Positions 16,694 through 24,987 of a DNA stretch of 64,000 nt are shown here, one piece after another. Position 1 is the stretch's first letter; each line of letters begins with the position of its first letter. This stretch comes from JAWKXU01 sp964468045. GTDB taxonomy: Bacteria; Pseudomonadota; Alphaproteobacteria; Sphingomonadales; Sphingomonadaceae. The position numbers were made by a program, and so were the translations under genes. The notes beneath the pieces are model-generated. The model was not told where the DNA came from. It saw only the letters and a program-made list of their open reading frames with translations, and ran no database searches. The stretch spans positions 1 through 64,000 of the forward strand of contig CAYXTO010000003.1 in NCBI GenBank assembly GCA_964468045.1, given 5' to 3'.

Positions 16694-17647
16694 ATGAACT
16701 TGCCGGAGGGCTCATCCCTTGAAGCGACTGGTGCCGGACCGGTTGCGCAGGTGGCATTCGAAAATCCTCGATCGCATTCGATTCTGGTGGATGGACGCCG
16801 CTTGAACGTTCTCGAATGGGGGGATTCTGGCAGGCCCGTGGTCATGCTGCTCCACGGGCTGCGCGATCATGCGCGCAGCTGGGACTGGATCGCGAATGAA
16901 CTGGCCGCTGATTATCATGTTTTCGCGCCGGACCTGCGAGGCCATGGGGATAGTGACTGGGCAGGCGCTGGATCCTATGGGATAGCAAACTACATCATCG
17001 ATCTTGCCGATATCATCGATGCGCTGGGGTTGGAGCGGCTCGCCCTGGTGTGCCATTCGCTCGGCGGGGTTCTCGGCCTGCGCCTTGCGGCCGCTTTTCC
17101 GGAGCGGATCGCGGCCTTTTGCGGGATCGAATGCATCGAACTTCCCATCGTGCGGGATGAGCAGGTCAACCCCAAGCCTTTCCCGGTACGGCTGCGGGGG
17201 TGGATCGATGAGGAGCGCAAGCGCCGGGCGAGACCGCCACGCAGCTATTCGTCCCTTGCAGCAGCGACGGAGCGAATGCAGCAAGAGCAACCGCTGCTGG
17301 ACCATCACACGATCATGCATTTGGCGCGGCACGCCATCGTCACCAATCCGGACGGTTCCGTTCGCTGGAAATTCGATCCCGCCGTTCGCCCTCGCCCACC
17401 CGAGGATGCGAAGGGCCATGATCTGGACGACATCCTGGATGCGATCTCGAGCCCTGTGCTGCTGGCCTATGGGGACGCCAGCTGGATTCCCATTCCGTCC
17501 GAGAAGCGTCTGGCGCGTTTGTGCGACCATCGTGTAGTAACCTTCGCCGGAGCCAGCCACTGGCTCCATCATCAATGCCGAGAGGATTTCCTGCGCGAGA
17601 CGCGCGGGTTCCTGAAATCCCGTTTTGAAAGCCCTGATCATGCGTGA
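16694..17647 (+). CDS. Alpha/beta hydrolase
   Basis: The protein has about 317 residues from the ATG at 16694; the frame extends upstream to 16598 but that stretch lies in the promoter region. The fold signature is VVMLLHGLRDHARSWDW, then APDLRGHGDSDWAG, nucleophile elbow VCHSLGGVLGLR, and the C-terminal His in GASHWLHHQ. It acts on an unknown ester, lactone or C-C bond. Its end overlaps the thiolase start, so the two are co-expressed. Confidence 0.85.
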   Translation: MNLPEGSSLEATGAGPVAQVAFENPRSHSILVDGRRLNVLEWGDSGRPVVMLLHGLRDHARSWDWIANELAADYHVFAPDLRGHGDSDWAGAGSYGIANYIIDLADIIDALGLERLALVCHSLGGVLGLRLAAAFPERIAAFCGIECIELPIVRDEQVNPKPFPVRLRGWIDEERKRRARPPRSYSSLAAATERMQQEQPLLDHHTIMHLARHAIVTNPDGSVRWKFDPAVRPRPPEDAKGHDLDDILDAISSPVLLAYGDASWIPIPSEKRLARLCDHRVVTFAGASHWLHHQCREDFLRETRGFLKSRFESPDHA

Positions 17648-18845
17648 AGCCGCCATCGTATCCACCGCCCGTACCGCCATTGGCCGCGCTCAGCGCGGCG
17701 CCTTCAATGATACCGATGCGCCCCAGCTGACCGCCCATGTGGTCAATGCCGCGATCGAGCGCGCTGGCATCGATCCCGTGCGTATCGAGGATGTGGCGAT
17801 GGGGGTGGCAGTGCAGTGGGGCACGCAGGGTAACAATCTCGGCCGCACCACCGTGTTTGCGGCGGGACTTCCGCTCTCGGTACCCGGCACTTCGCTGGAC
17901 CGCAAATGCGCCTCGGGCCTGACCGCCATTGCCTTTGCCGCGCGCGGAATCATCGCCGGGGACATGGATGTGGCGGTCGCGGGCGGGGCGGAATCGGTCT
18001 CCCTGACGCGCAACAACCATGCGCCGAATTTCCGCTCGCAGCCCCAGGTTGTCCTCGATCATGTTCCCCACGCCTATATGGCGATGATCGAAACCGCCGA
18101 AGTCGTCGCGGAACGCTATGGTATCAGCCGGGAAGTGCAGGACGAGTATGCGCTGCAAAGCCATCAGCGCGCCGCCGCTGCAACGACTGCGGGCAGATTT
18201 GCGGACGAGATCGTGCCGATTACCGTGCGCAAGAACATTCTCGAAAAGGATGGCACCGTATCCGGGGCGGAGGAAGTGACGCTCGCGCAGGATGAAGGCA
18301 TCCGCCCGGATACGACGCTTGAAGGCTTGGCCAAGCTCAAGCCGGTGTGGAAGGACGGCGCTCTGATCAAGGAGGGGCGCAATGTCACTGCCGGCAATGC
18401 CAGCCAGCTTTCCGATGGCGCTTCTGCCCAAGTCCTGATGGATCGTGAGACGGCGGAGCGTGAAGGGCTGCCGATTCTCGGGATTTTCCGGGGTTTTCAG
18501 TCTGCCGGCTGCGCGCCCGAGGAGATGGGGATCGGGCCGGTTTTTGCGATTCCGAAGCTACTCGACCGGGCGGGGCTCTCGATCGATGATATTGGGCTTT
18601 GGGAAATCAACGAGGCATTCGCCAGCCAGGTGATCTATTGCCGCGACAAGCTCGGCATCGATCCCGACAAGTTCAATGTGAACGGCGGCGGGATCGCGCT
18701 GGGGCATCCCTTTGGCATGACGGGAAGCCGTATTACCGGACATGCCCTGATCGAAGCGAAGCGGCGTGGCATGCGCTACGCAGTAGTCTCGATGTGCGTG
18801 GCGGGCGGCATGGGGTCCGCCGCTCTGCTGGAGATTCCAGGCTAG
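17640..18845 (+). CDS. Acetyl-CoA acyltransferase (thiolase)
   Basis: The 401-residue thiolase starts MREAAIVSTARTAIGRAQRG, overlapping the upstream stop by 8 nt. The nucleophile Cys lies in LDRKCASGLTAIAFA, the catalytic His in GGGIALGHPFGMTGSR, and the second Cys in VSMCVAGGMGSAALLE. It cleaves 3-oxoacyl-CoA to acetyl-CoA and a shortened acyl-CoA, closing beta-oxidation of the acids made by the upstream module. Confidence 0.94.
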   Translation: MREAAIVSTARTAIGRAQRGAFNDTDAPQLTAHVVNAAIERAGIDPVRIEDVAMGVAVQWGTQGNNLGRTTVFAAGLPLSVPGTSLDRKCASGLTAIAFAARGIIAGDMDVAVAGGAESVSLTRNNHAPNFRSQPQVVLDHVPHAYMAMIETAEVVAERYGISREVQDEYALQSHQRAAAATTAGRFADEIVPITVRKNILEKDGTVSGAEEVTLAQDEGIRPDTTLEGLAKLKPVWKDGALIKEGRNVTAGNASQLSDGASAQVLMDRETAEREGLPILGIFRGFQSAGCAPEEMGIGPVFAIPKLLDRAGLSIDDIGLWEINEAFASQVIYCRDKLGIDPDKFNVNGGGIALGHPFGMTGSRITGHALIEAKRRGMRYAVVSMCVAGGMGSAALLEIPG

Positions 18846-18992
18846 ACCAGCGGCGTTCTTTCTTTCGAGGCTCGCTTCCCGCCAGTGAGGCAAGTCCATC
18901 GTGAATTGTTGGCGGATTTATCGCAATATCTTGCGATTTCCTGTTGCGGGGTGGCGTACCCGCCGCTTTCCCTTTGCCCCCAGCTAAACGAG

Positions 18993-19008
18993 GCGGTAAA
19001 ATTCGACT
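18993..19008 (+). promoter_or_regulatory. Shared upstream motif, copy 2 (reductase operon)
   Basis: GGCGGTAAAATTCGAC is the second copy of the motif at 7601-7616. It lies in the 376-bp gap between the thiolase and the XylA-like reductase. The rest of that gap holds two palindromes, described separately, and no coding frame worth calling. Confidence 0.3.
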
Positions 19009-19015
19009 GCGATTG

Positions 19016-19031
19016 CAAAAGAGCTTTTGCC
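19016..19031. promoter_or_regulatory. Palindrome GCAAAAG-AG-CTTTTGC
   Basis: Perfect 7-bp arms with a 2-nt centre, 8 bp after the shared motif and about 190 bp before the reductase start. It could be an operator for a dimeric regulator; no regulator can be assigned. Confidence 0.35.
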
Positions 19032-19086
19032 GCAACCTTTGGGTGACATCCTTTCCTTGTATATCATTCACTAAAGGTTCAAAGGT

Positions 19087-19109
19087 TTTGCGTGAATGGC
19101 ATACGCAAA
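19087..19109. promoter_or_regulatory. Inverted repeat TTTGCGT-N9-ACGCAAA upstream of the reductase
   Basis: TTTGCGT at 19087-19093 and ACGCAAA at 19103-19109 form a perfect 7-bp inverted repeat with a 9-nt spacer, about 112 bp before the reductase. A related, slightly degenerate repeat with the same spacing lies upstream of the XylM-like hydroxylase at 23115-23139. A common regulator of the two partner genes, perhaps the MerR protein at 23.2 kb, is a reasonable inference. Confidence 0.5.
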
Positions 19110-19221
19110 CTATCCCGGTGTAACTCCGGTCTGCGTGCGAATATTCGAATTGGCAAAAAATTGCCAGATATCAGCATCTTGGATGGATATCCGGTTAGGG
19201 TTGGTGAAGAGGACGTGAAGC

Positions 19222-20268
19222 TTGTTCAAGAACTTGTTTGCTAAGAAACCCAATAAGCGGGTGCGAATCTCCGGGACGGAAATCGATTTCGAGGTGGGCA
19301 AGAATCAGACCGTCTTGGAAGCCGCACTTGCCCAGGGTTTCGAGTTTCCTCACGATTGCACCGTCGGCACTTGCGGAAGCTGCCGTTCGAAATTGCTGTC
19401 CGGCAAGGTCGATGCGATCACCCCGTTCGGTTATACCTTGAGTCGGGAGGAACTGACCGCCGGCTATATCCTTTCGTGCCAGGCGGTTCCGCAATCTGAT
19501 ATCGAGATTGCGGTCGATCTCGAGACGGCCGCATCTCATGCGGAAACCGTTTCCGGGCGTATCGTGGAAACGCGCGATCTGACCCACGACATTAAGCTGG
19601 TCAGCTGGGAAGTGGAACGTCCGGTGTCGTACAAGGCCGGCCAGTACATGAATGTGCGGTGGCCCGGCTGCCCCGGTTCGCGTTCCTACTCGTTCAGCAC
19701 AGAACCGGGGGAAGGAGGGCGCACCCGCCTTTCCACCTTTATCCGCAAGGTGCCGGGCGGCGCATTCACCGAAGCCTTGTTCAAGGGCGAACTGGACGAC
19801 GCCGCTTTCGAGATCGAAGCGCCGCATGGCCATTTCTGGCTGCGCGATGGTGCTGGCCCGATCCTGCTGGTCGGCGGGGGCAGCGGCCTGTCGCCCCTGA
19901 TGAGCCTACTGGAGGATGCCGTATCCCGCTCTATCCAGCGCGATGCGATACTGCTCTTCGGCGGTCGTGAGGAGCGGGATCTCTATTTTCTCGATGAGAT
20001 CGCGGAAATCGGCAGGCGCTGGAAGGGCAAATTCGAGTTCTGGCCCGTGCTTTCCCAAACCGAAGCGCCGGGCCGGAGGTTCGGCATGGTCACTGCGGAA
20101 ATTCCCGCGGCCATTGCCGAGCTTGGAGGTGCCACCGGGTTGCAGGCCTATATGTGCGGACCGCCTGTCATGATCGATGCGGGTGTTGCCGCCCTTACAT
20201 CGCACGGTGTGGCGATCGATGACATTCATTACGACAAGTTCACGGATGCCAGTACGGGTGGAAACTGA
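19222..20268 (+). CDS. XylA/CymAb-like electron-transfer reductase (2Fe-2S, FAD, NAD)
   Basis: The 348-residue three-domain reductase starts at TTG, with GAGGA about 8 nt upstream. An N-terminal plant-type ferredoxin has Cys46, Cys51, Cys54 and Cys86. The FAD domain has SRSYSFST, and the NAD domain has GGGSGLSPLMSLL and a C-terminal MCGPPVMIDAGV. This is the layout of XylA and of the p-cymene monooxygenase reductase, which pass electrons from NADH to a membrane di-iron hydroxylase. The likely partner is the XylM-like protein encoded convergently at 22-23 kb, with the aldehyde dehydrogenase between them. Confidence 0.92.
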   Translation: MFKNLFAKKPNKRVRISGTEIDFEVGKNQTVLEAALAQGFEFPHDCTVGTCGSCRSKLLSGKVDAITPFGYTLSREELTAGYILSCQAVPQSDIEIAVDLETAASHAETVSGRIVETRDLTHDIKLVSWEVERPVSYKAGQYMNVRWPGCPGSRSYSFSTEPGEGGRTRLSTFIRKVPGGAFTEALFKGELDDAAFEIEAPHGHFWLRDGAGPILLVGGGSGLSPLMSLLEDAVSRSIQRDAILLFGGREERDLYFLDEIAEIGRRWKGKFEFWPVLSQTEAPGRRFGMVTAEIPAAIAELGGATGLQAYMCGPPVMIDAGVAALTSHGVAIDDIHYDKFTDASTGGN

Positions 20269-20292
20269 GGCCCGTCCGGAGAGGAGAGATCG

Positions 20293-21732
20293 ATGATTAC
20301 CAGTAGAGACAGTTTCTTTATCGGCAATGAGTGGGTGAAGCCGTCCACCAGCCGGACCTTCAGGCTCGTCAACGCATCGACCGAGGAGGAAATCGGCACG
20401 GTGCCCGAAGCGGTCGAGGCGGATATCGACGCCGCGGTTGCGGCGGCGCGCGATGCTTTCGACAATTCGGGCTGGGCCACCGCCGAACCGGCGGAACGCG
20501 CCGCGGTGATGGAACGCTTCATGGCGGCGGTGGCCGCGCGGGGCCCCGATCTTGCCGAAGCGGTGAGCGTTCAGAACGGCATGCCCATTGCCCTCAGCAG
20601 CCAGCTTGAAGGGCAGTTCGGTGTCGGCGTGATCCAGTATTACGCGGAACTGGCGAAGGGCTTGGGGCAACCCGATGTCCGTCCGTCACAGATGGGCAAG
20701 GAAACGCTGGTGAGGCGTGCGCCGGTTGGCGTGGCCGCGGCGATCGTCCCCTGGAACTTTCCGGTCACCCTTGCCCTCAACAAGATCGCGCCTGCCATGG
20801 CTGCCGGCTGCACGGTCGTGATCAAGCCATCACCCGGCACCGTTCTCGACAGCTATATCCTGGCAGAAGCCGCTCTGGAGGCGGGCGTGCCTGCGGGTGT
20901 GCTCAACTGGGTCACGGCCGAACGCGAAGCCGGCGCCTATCTGGTCAGCCATCCGGGCGTGGACAAGGTGGCCTTCACCGGTTCCACCGCGGCAGGCCGG
21001 AAGATTGCGGCCGTGTGTGGCGAGTTGCTGCGCCCGGTGACGCTGGAGCTTGGCGGCAAGTCCGCCGCGATCCTGCTGGAAGACGTGGATATCGGTTCCT
21101 TCCTCCAGGGCGTGCCGATGGCCTGCATGCTCAACAATGGGCAGACCTGCTATAATGGCACCCGCGTGCTTGCGCCGAAGAAGCGCTATGACGAGGTGGT
21201 GGGCGCACTGGCCGACTTCGCGAAATCGCTGAATGTGGGCAACGCGCTCGATCCGGAAACGCATGTGGGCCCGATGGCCTCCGGCGCGCATCGCGACCGG
21301 GTGCAATCCTACATCGAGATCGGCAAGGGTGAAGCGCGCCTGGTGGCCGGGGGCGGCCGTCCGGCGGACCAGAACAGCGGTTTCTTCATCGAACCCACCG
21401 TGTTCGCCGATGTCGACAACTCCGCGCGTATTGCCCAGGAAGAGATTTTCGGGCCGGTCCTGTCAGTCATTCCCTATGACGGCGAGAGCGAGGCGGTGCG
21501 GATCGCCAATGACAGCGAATACGGTCTCGGCGGCTCAGTCTGGAGCGCGGATAGCGAACACGCCAAGTCGGTGGCCGACAAGGTGGACAGCGGCACGGTC
21601 GGTGTGAATGGCTACATGCCCTCGCTGGGAGCGCCGTTCGGCGGTATCAAGGCCAGCGGCATCGGCCGGGAGTTCGGCCCGGAAGCCGTAGGCGCCTATC
21701 AGAAGCTCAAGTCCATCTATGTGATGGGCTGA
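20293..21732 (+). CDS. Aldehyde dehydrogenase, probably aromatic (XylC/CymC-like)
   Basis: The 479-residue ALDH has AAAIVPWNFPVTLALNKIAPAM, GSTAAGRKI, LELGGKSAAILLED and the catalytic Cys in NNGQTCYNGTR. It lies 24 nt after the reductase of a methyl-hydroxylating system, the position of XylC and CymC in xylene and cymene operons. It therefore probably oxidises an aryl aldehyde to the carboxylate that feeds the ring dioxygenase. The role is inferred from context. Confidence 0.9.
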   Translation: MITSRDSFFIGNEWVKPSTSRTFRLVNASTEEEIGTVPEAVEADIDAAVAAARDAFDNSGWATAEPAERAAVMERFMAAVAARGPDLAEAVSVQNGMPIALSSQLEGQFGVGVIQYYAELAKGLGQPDVRPSQMGKETLVRRAPVGVAAAIVPWNFPVTLALNKIAPAMAAGCTVVIKPSPGTVLDSYILAEAALEAGVPAGVLNWVTAEREAGAYLVSHPGVDKVAFTGSTAAGRKIAAVCGELLRPVTLELGGKSAAILLEDVDIGSFLQGVPMACMLNNGQTCYNGTRVLAPKKRYDEVVGALADFAKSLNVGNALDPETHVGPMASGAHRDRVQSYIEIGKGEARLVAGGGRPADQNSGFFIEPTVFADVDNSARIAQEEIFGPVLSVIPYDGESEAVRIANDSEYGLGGSVWSADSEHAKSVADKVDSGTVGVNGYMPSLGAPFGGIKASGIGREFGPEAVGAYQKLKSIYVMG

Positions 21733-21755
21733 GATTGATTTCATGGACCGCAAGG

Positions 21756-21788
21756 AAGGCGCGGTTGCCCATGCGGCAGCCGCGCCTT
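21756..21788 (+). terminator. Intrinsic terminator after the aldehyde dehydrogenase
   Basis: AAGGCGCGG at 21756-21764 pairs with CCGCGCCTT at 21780-21788, followed by TGCTTTAG. It lies 24 nt after the stop. The rest of 21789-21904 shows no feature. Confidence 0.7.
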
Positions 21789-21904
21789 TGCTTTAGGGCC
21801 ATGCCCCTGGCTGAGACGCGGTGCTGGACAGGTTTCATGTCGAATAGCCTGCGCTATCGTCGAGCAGGGCAAGCGCCCATAGCGGCGGCTGCGTTCGAGA
21901 CATG

Positions 21905-21936
21905 AAAAAAGCGCGACCGGGATTGCCGGCCGCGCC
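21905..21936 (-). terminator. Intrinsic terminator after the XylM-like gene
   Basis: Read on the minus strand, a GC-rich stem (GCGCGGCCGG with CCGGTCGCGC) is followed by six T residues. It lies about 30 nt beyond the hydroxylase stop codon. Confidence 0.75.
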
Positions 21937-21964
21937 TCATTTCGTGCGATGAAAAGGTGCGAGT

Positions 21965-23086
21965 TCAGGCTGCGGCTGCAGACCGGCCCGATATATCGTT
22001 ATCGTTGTTCTGGAACCAGTCGGGCCAGCCGGCCCGGCGGTTCTGCTCCTTCGCGATCGCCAGCTCATCTGGGGTCGCAAGCTCGTTGTCCCAGCGCTGC
22101 AAAGCCGGCTTGATCACCATATTGTGCCACACAGGCGGGATCAGGGCCGAGAAGAAGCACACGAACACGCTGGGCATCGGGATCCACTTCGTATCGGGCT
22201 TGAGCTCGTGATATGCCGCGAAGCTGTTGGTGTGATGATCGGCATGATTGGTGATCTCGAAGCCGAAGATGCGTGAAAGTGGCTTGAGATGGTTCCAGAC
22301 ATGGCGGCGATTGATAGCGCCGTCATGCGTGCGGATCAGGCCGTAATGCTGGAAGTAGTTGAAGCTTTCGATCCAGAAGCGCGCGCCGATCATGCCCGCC
22401 ACGGCCACGGCCACGGCCGTCCAGCCGCCGATCATGAAGATGATCGACTGGAAGATCACCTGGGCCAGGATCGCCTTCCACAGGCGATGACCGAGGCCCC
22501 AGCGCGCCTTGCCCATCTTTTCGAGATTGTCCGCTTCGGTCAGCCAGGCTTCCTTCGTGCTGTGCACGACCGCCTTGGGAGTGAAGCTGTAAAGCGATTC
22601 CCCGCGCGGAGCGGTGTCGCCATCCTTGTCGGTCGCGACATGGATGTGATGGCCGACGACGTGCGCGATTTCGCGCGTCGCATCGAGATAGCAGACTTGG
22701 CAATACTGCCCCACGAAACGGCGGATCTTGCCGCGCTGATGGTACAGCTCATGGGTGGCGGGAACCAGCGGCACGACGCTGAGCCAGGCGAGCGAGAGAA
22801 TGACGCCGACATATTGATGCGCCGGCGCTCCGGGATTGGTGGCGACCCAATAGGCTGCTGCCAGGTAGAGCGCCGGGCCGAGCAGCGAGCTCATCCACAC
22901 CGGGATATCCGCCACGCCCTTGTTCCGGATTTTTCGAATAGCGAAGTCATTCGGCAAAACCGAATCGATCAGGCCGAGAATCGGAAGGCTCGCAATACCG
23001 AGCCAGACCCAGGAGCCGCCCACCAGAAAACTGGCGATAACGCCCAGTTGCAGCATGGGGCCGAGATAATAACGCGCGTAATCCAT
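21965..23086 (-). CDS. XylM/CymAa-like membrane di-iron hydroxylase
   Basis: The 373-residue integral-membrane fatty-acid-desaturase-fold protein starts at MDYARYYLGP; GGAGAGG directly upstream decides this start over one 12 nt earlier. The iron-binding His motifs are in order: HELYH (112-116), H142-V-V-G-HH (146-147), NYFQHYG (243-249) and H281-A-D-HH (284-285). These fit the XylM/AlkB family, which hydroxylates methyl groups or alkanes. The XylA-like reductase nearby points to the xylene/cymene branch rather than the rubredoxin-using AlkB branch. It would produce a benzylic or allylic alcohol. Confidence 0.92.
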   Translation of the reverse strand: MDYARYYLGPMLQLGVIASFLVGGSWVWLGIASLPILGLIDSVLPNDFAIRKIRNKGVADIPVWMSSLLGPALYLAAAYWVATNPGAPAHQYVGVILSLAWLSVVPLVPATHELYHQRGKIRRFVGQYCQVCYLDATREIAHVVGHHIHVATDKDGDTAPRGESLYSFTPKAVVHSTKEAWLTEADNLEKMGKARWGLGHRLWKAILAQVIFQSIIFMIGGWTAVAVAVAGMIGARFWIESFNYFQHYGLIRTHDGAINRRHVWNHLKPLSRIFGFEITNHADHHTNSFAAYHELKPDTKWIPMPSVFVCFFSALIPPVWHNMVIKPALQRWDNELATPDELAIAKEQNRRAGWPDWFQNNDNDISGRSAAAA

Positions 23087-23114
23087 GTTCCTCTCCATCG
23101 CGTATCGCGATCAA

Positions 23115-23139
23115 TTTCACGTTTTTTATATACGCAAAA
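23115..23139. promoter_or_regulatory. Degenerate inverted repeat upstream of the hydroxylase
   Basis: TTTCACGT at 23115-23122 and ACGCAAAA at 23132-23139 are separated by 9 nt. On the minus strand this reads TTTTGCGT-N9-ACGTGAAA and lies about 29 bp upstream of the hydroxylase ATG. It matches the 19087 repeat in one half-site and in spacing. It sits between the hydroxylase and the MerR gene. Confidence 0.4.
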
Positions 23140-23212
23140 TTGCTATGTAACGCAATCCAAAATATCACTGCGGTAGAGACAAATCCATCCGGCATCCCTA
23201 TGGGGCTGATCC

Positions 23213-23908
23213 ATGAAAATGCGCGACCTGGAAACCAGGACAGGAGTCAACCGCGAAACCATACGGGTTTATTTTCGCAAAGGCCTCTTACCTGAACCTG
23301 AACGCCCCGCCCGGAATGTCGCCGACTATGGCGAGGATCACGTTCGCGCCATTCTGGCGGTTCGCAAGCTGCACCGGCAGTCGGGCATGACGCTGGAGCA
23401 GATCAAGTCTCTGCTCGATGGAACGGGATCGTCCAGCCCGCTTGGCGCTTCGGCCTTTCCGCATCTGGAAGAACTGGTGGCGCTGCGTGTCGGAGTGGAA
23501 AATCGCCAGATTTCCCTTCAGACCATGCTCGATGAAAATCCCAATGCCCGGACGGATGCCGAGGCTTTGGCGCGCATCGGAGTGATTGATCTCGCACACA
23601 CTCCCGAAGGCTGCATGATGAGCATTACGGATGCCGGCCTGGTGACGATCTGGGGTCGCATGCGGGAGGCGGGCTTCGACGAGCACAACGGCTTTCCGCC
23701 GGATATTCTGGGCTATTATATCGAGGCTGCGGAAATCGTTGCAGGCAACGAGGCGCGGCTGTTCCTGGAGCGGGTGGAGGGCCGTATCGACGAGGTCGAG
23801 GCTGCGAACATGCTGGAGTTTGCGCTGCCGACCATGCTCGATTTCTTCGGGCTGATCCGTCTCAAGTCGTTTCTGAAAAACATCGGCCAACGGACCAGGG
23901 AAGGCTAG
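23213..23908 (+). CDS. MerR-family transcriptional regulator
   Basis: The 231-residue protein has the MerR HTH at the start: MKMRDLETRTGVNRETIRVYFRKGLLP, then the wing and VRAILAVRKLHRQSGMTLEQIKSLLDG. The effector region of about 150 residues has no metal-binding Cys cluster, so it senses an organic ligand or partner rather than a metal. It is divergent from the XylM-like hydroxylase with 126 bp between starts and is the best candidate for its regulator. Confidence 0.9.
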   Translation: MKMRDLETRTGVNRETIRVYFRKGLLPEPERPARNVADYGEDHVRAILAVRKLHRQSGMTLEQIKSLLDGTGSSSPLGASAFPHLEELVALRVGVENRQISLQTMLDENPNARTDAEALARIGVIDLAHTPEGCMMSITDAGLVTIWGRMREAGFDEHNGFPPDILGYYIEAAEIVAGNEARLFLERVEGRIDEVEAANMLEFALPTMLDFFGLIRLKSFLKNIGQRTREG

Positions 23909-23973
23909 AGCGATTTGGAAGCAATTCGCTCATCCGCTCTGCGGGATGGGAGCCCATCCGATCCGGAAAAACG

Positions 23974-24609
23974 CTAGCGCTCCAGCCGATCGGAGATCCA
24001 TTCCTCGATGATTTCGTCCGCGACATTGTCGATATCGGCCCAGAAGCGGCGAATGGCGAGACCGGATATGATCGCGGCGCCCCCCCGTACATCCCGCGCA
24101 GCCTGCTTGGGCGTCCAGCCGCCCTGGATCAGTCGTTCTTCCCAGGCATCGTAAACCGGCTTGCGCAGGGCTGCCACCCGGCTTCGCACGGAAGAGAAGA
24201 ATGCCTCATCCTTTACGGTCTCGATCGTGATCCCGATCGCCACCCAGAAGCGATCGCTGAAGAAGAAGGCCCGGAATTCGGCCAGCATGGCACGAAGCAG
24301 AGCTTCGCGGCCATTCAGCGAGCTCAGGAGATATTCGTTGCTGTCTTCCCGGGCGAGTTCCAGCGCTGTTTCGATGGCTGCGAGAACTACCGCGTTCTTG
24401 TCCGGGAAATGGTGCAGCAGGGCGCCCTGCGACACGCCGGCGGTTTCGGCCACCGAGCGAAGCCGCAAGGCGTTCAGACCGCCCTTGGCCACTGTCTGAT
24501 AGGCCGCGGCCGCCAGCCTGGTGCGCATGGCTTCACTGCGTTCCGCTTGCGAACGGCGCTGCCGGTTACCCTTCCTGGGCAGATCCTGCTCCGATTTTGC
24601 TCGGGTCAT
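23974..24609 (-). CDS. TetR-family transcriptional regulator
   Basis: The 211-residue protein has a TetR N-terminal HTH: RTRLAAAAYQTVAKGGLNALRLRSVAETAGVSQGALLHHFPDKNAVVLAAIE (about 28-80), then a helical ligand domain. It is convergent with the MerR gene and divergent from the TonB-dependent receptor. A 16-bp palindrome lies 65 bp upstream of its start, so it probably represses itself and perhaps the receptor. Confidence 0.92.
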   Translation of the reverse strand: MTRAKSEQDLPRKGNRQRRSQAERSEAMRTRLAAAAYQTVAKGGLNALRLRSVAETAGVSQGALLHHFPDKNAVVLAAIETALELAREDSNEYLLSSLNGREALLRAMLAEFRAFFFSDRFWVAIGITIETVKDEAFFSSVRSRVAALRKPVYDAWEERLIQGGWTPKQAARDVRGGAAIISGLAIRRFWADIDNVADEIIEEWISDRLER

Positions 24610-24674
24610 TCGTTTCCATTTAGCCAGATATGCGCCGGAACCAGCTTCATCGCATGTGTGCGGGACTAATCATG

Positions 24675-24690
24675 TGTCGCACTAGCGACA
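24675..24690. promoter_or_regulatory. Palindromic operator TGTCGC-N4-GCGACA
   Basis: Perfect 6-bp arms around ACTA, flanked by a looser outer pair GGACT (24662-24666) and AGTCC (24691-24695). It lies in the 378-bp gap between the TetR gene and the TonB receptor and is a good TetR-type site. The rest of the gap (24696-24987) shows no coding frame of note. Confidence 0.5.
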
Positions 24691-24987
24691 AGTCCTGCAA
24701 ATAAAAAGGTTCAATGGCCGGCGCAGCATCCTACGCGCCAACTCGCATCGAGACGGACGCATATGACGGCGGGCCGTGAGCGCGTGGCTGTCCCGCAATT
24801 TCCATCTCCATGTGGCAATTCTGCAACCTCCTGCACAAGGTGATGATTATGAAGGATAAAAAATACATGCTTTGAATTCCAGCGGATTCCCCGGGGCTTG
24901 CCCTCCGCTTGACAAGTCCAACTCATGTCCCAATGGTCCTACCAATGCAATCCCAATCTCGAGGATGCAAACCAGGGAGGAAAGGCC

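Noticed and set aside
23170..23177. Third copy of the GCGGTAGA motif upstream of the MerR gene
   Set aside because: Only 8 bases match the 7601/18993 motif, too few to distinguish from chance.
23908..23931. GAGCGA...TCGCTC inverted repeat after the MerR gene
   Set aside because: The stem is short with a 12-nt loop and no T-run, so it cannot be called a terminator.
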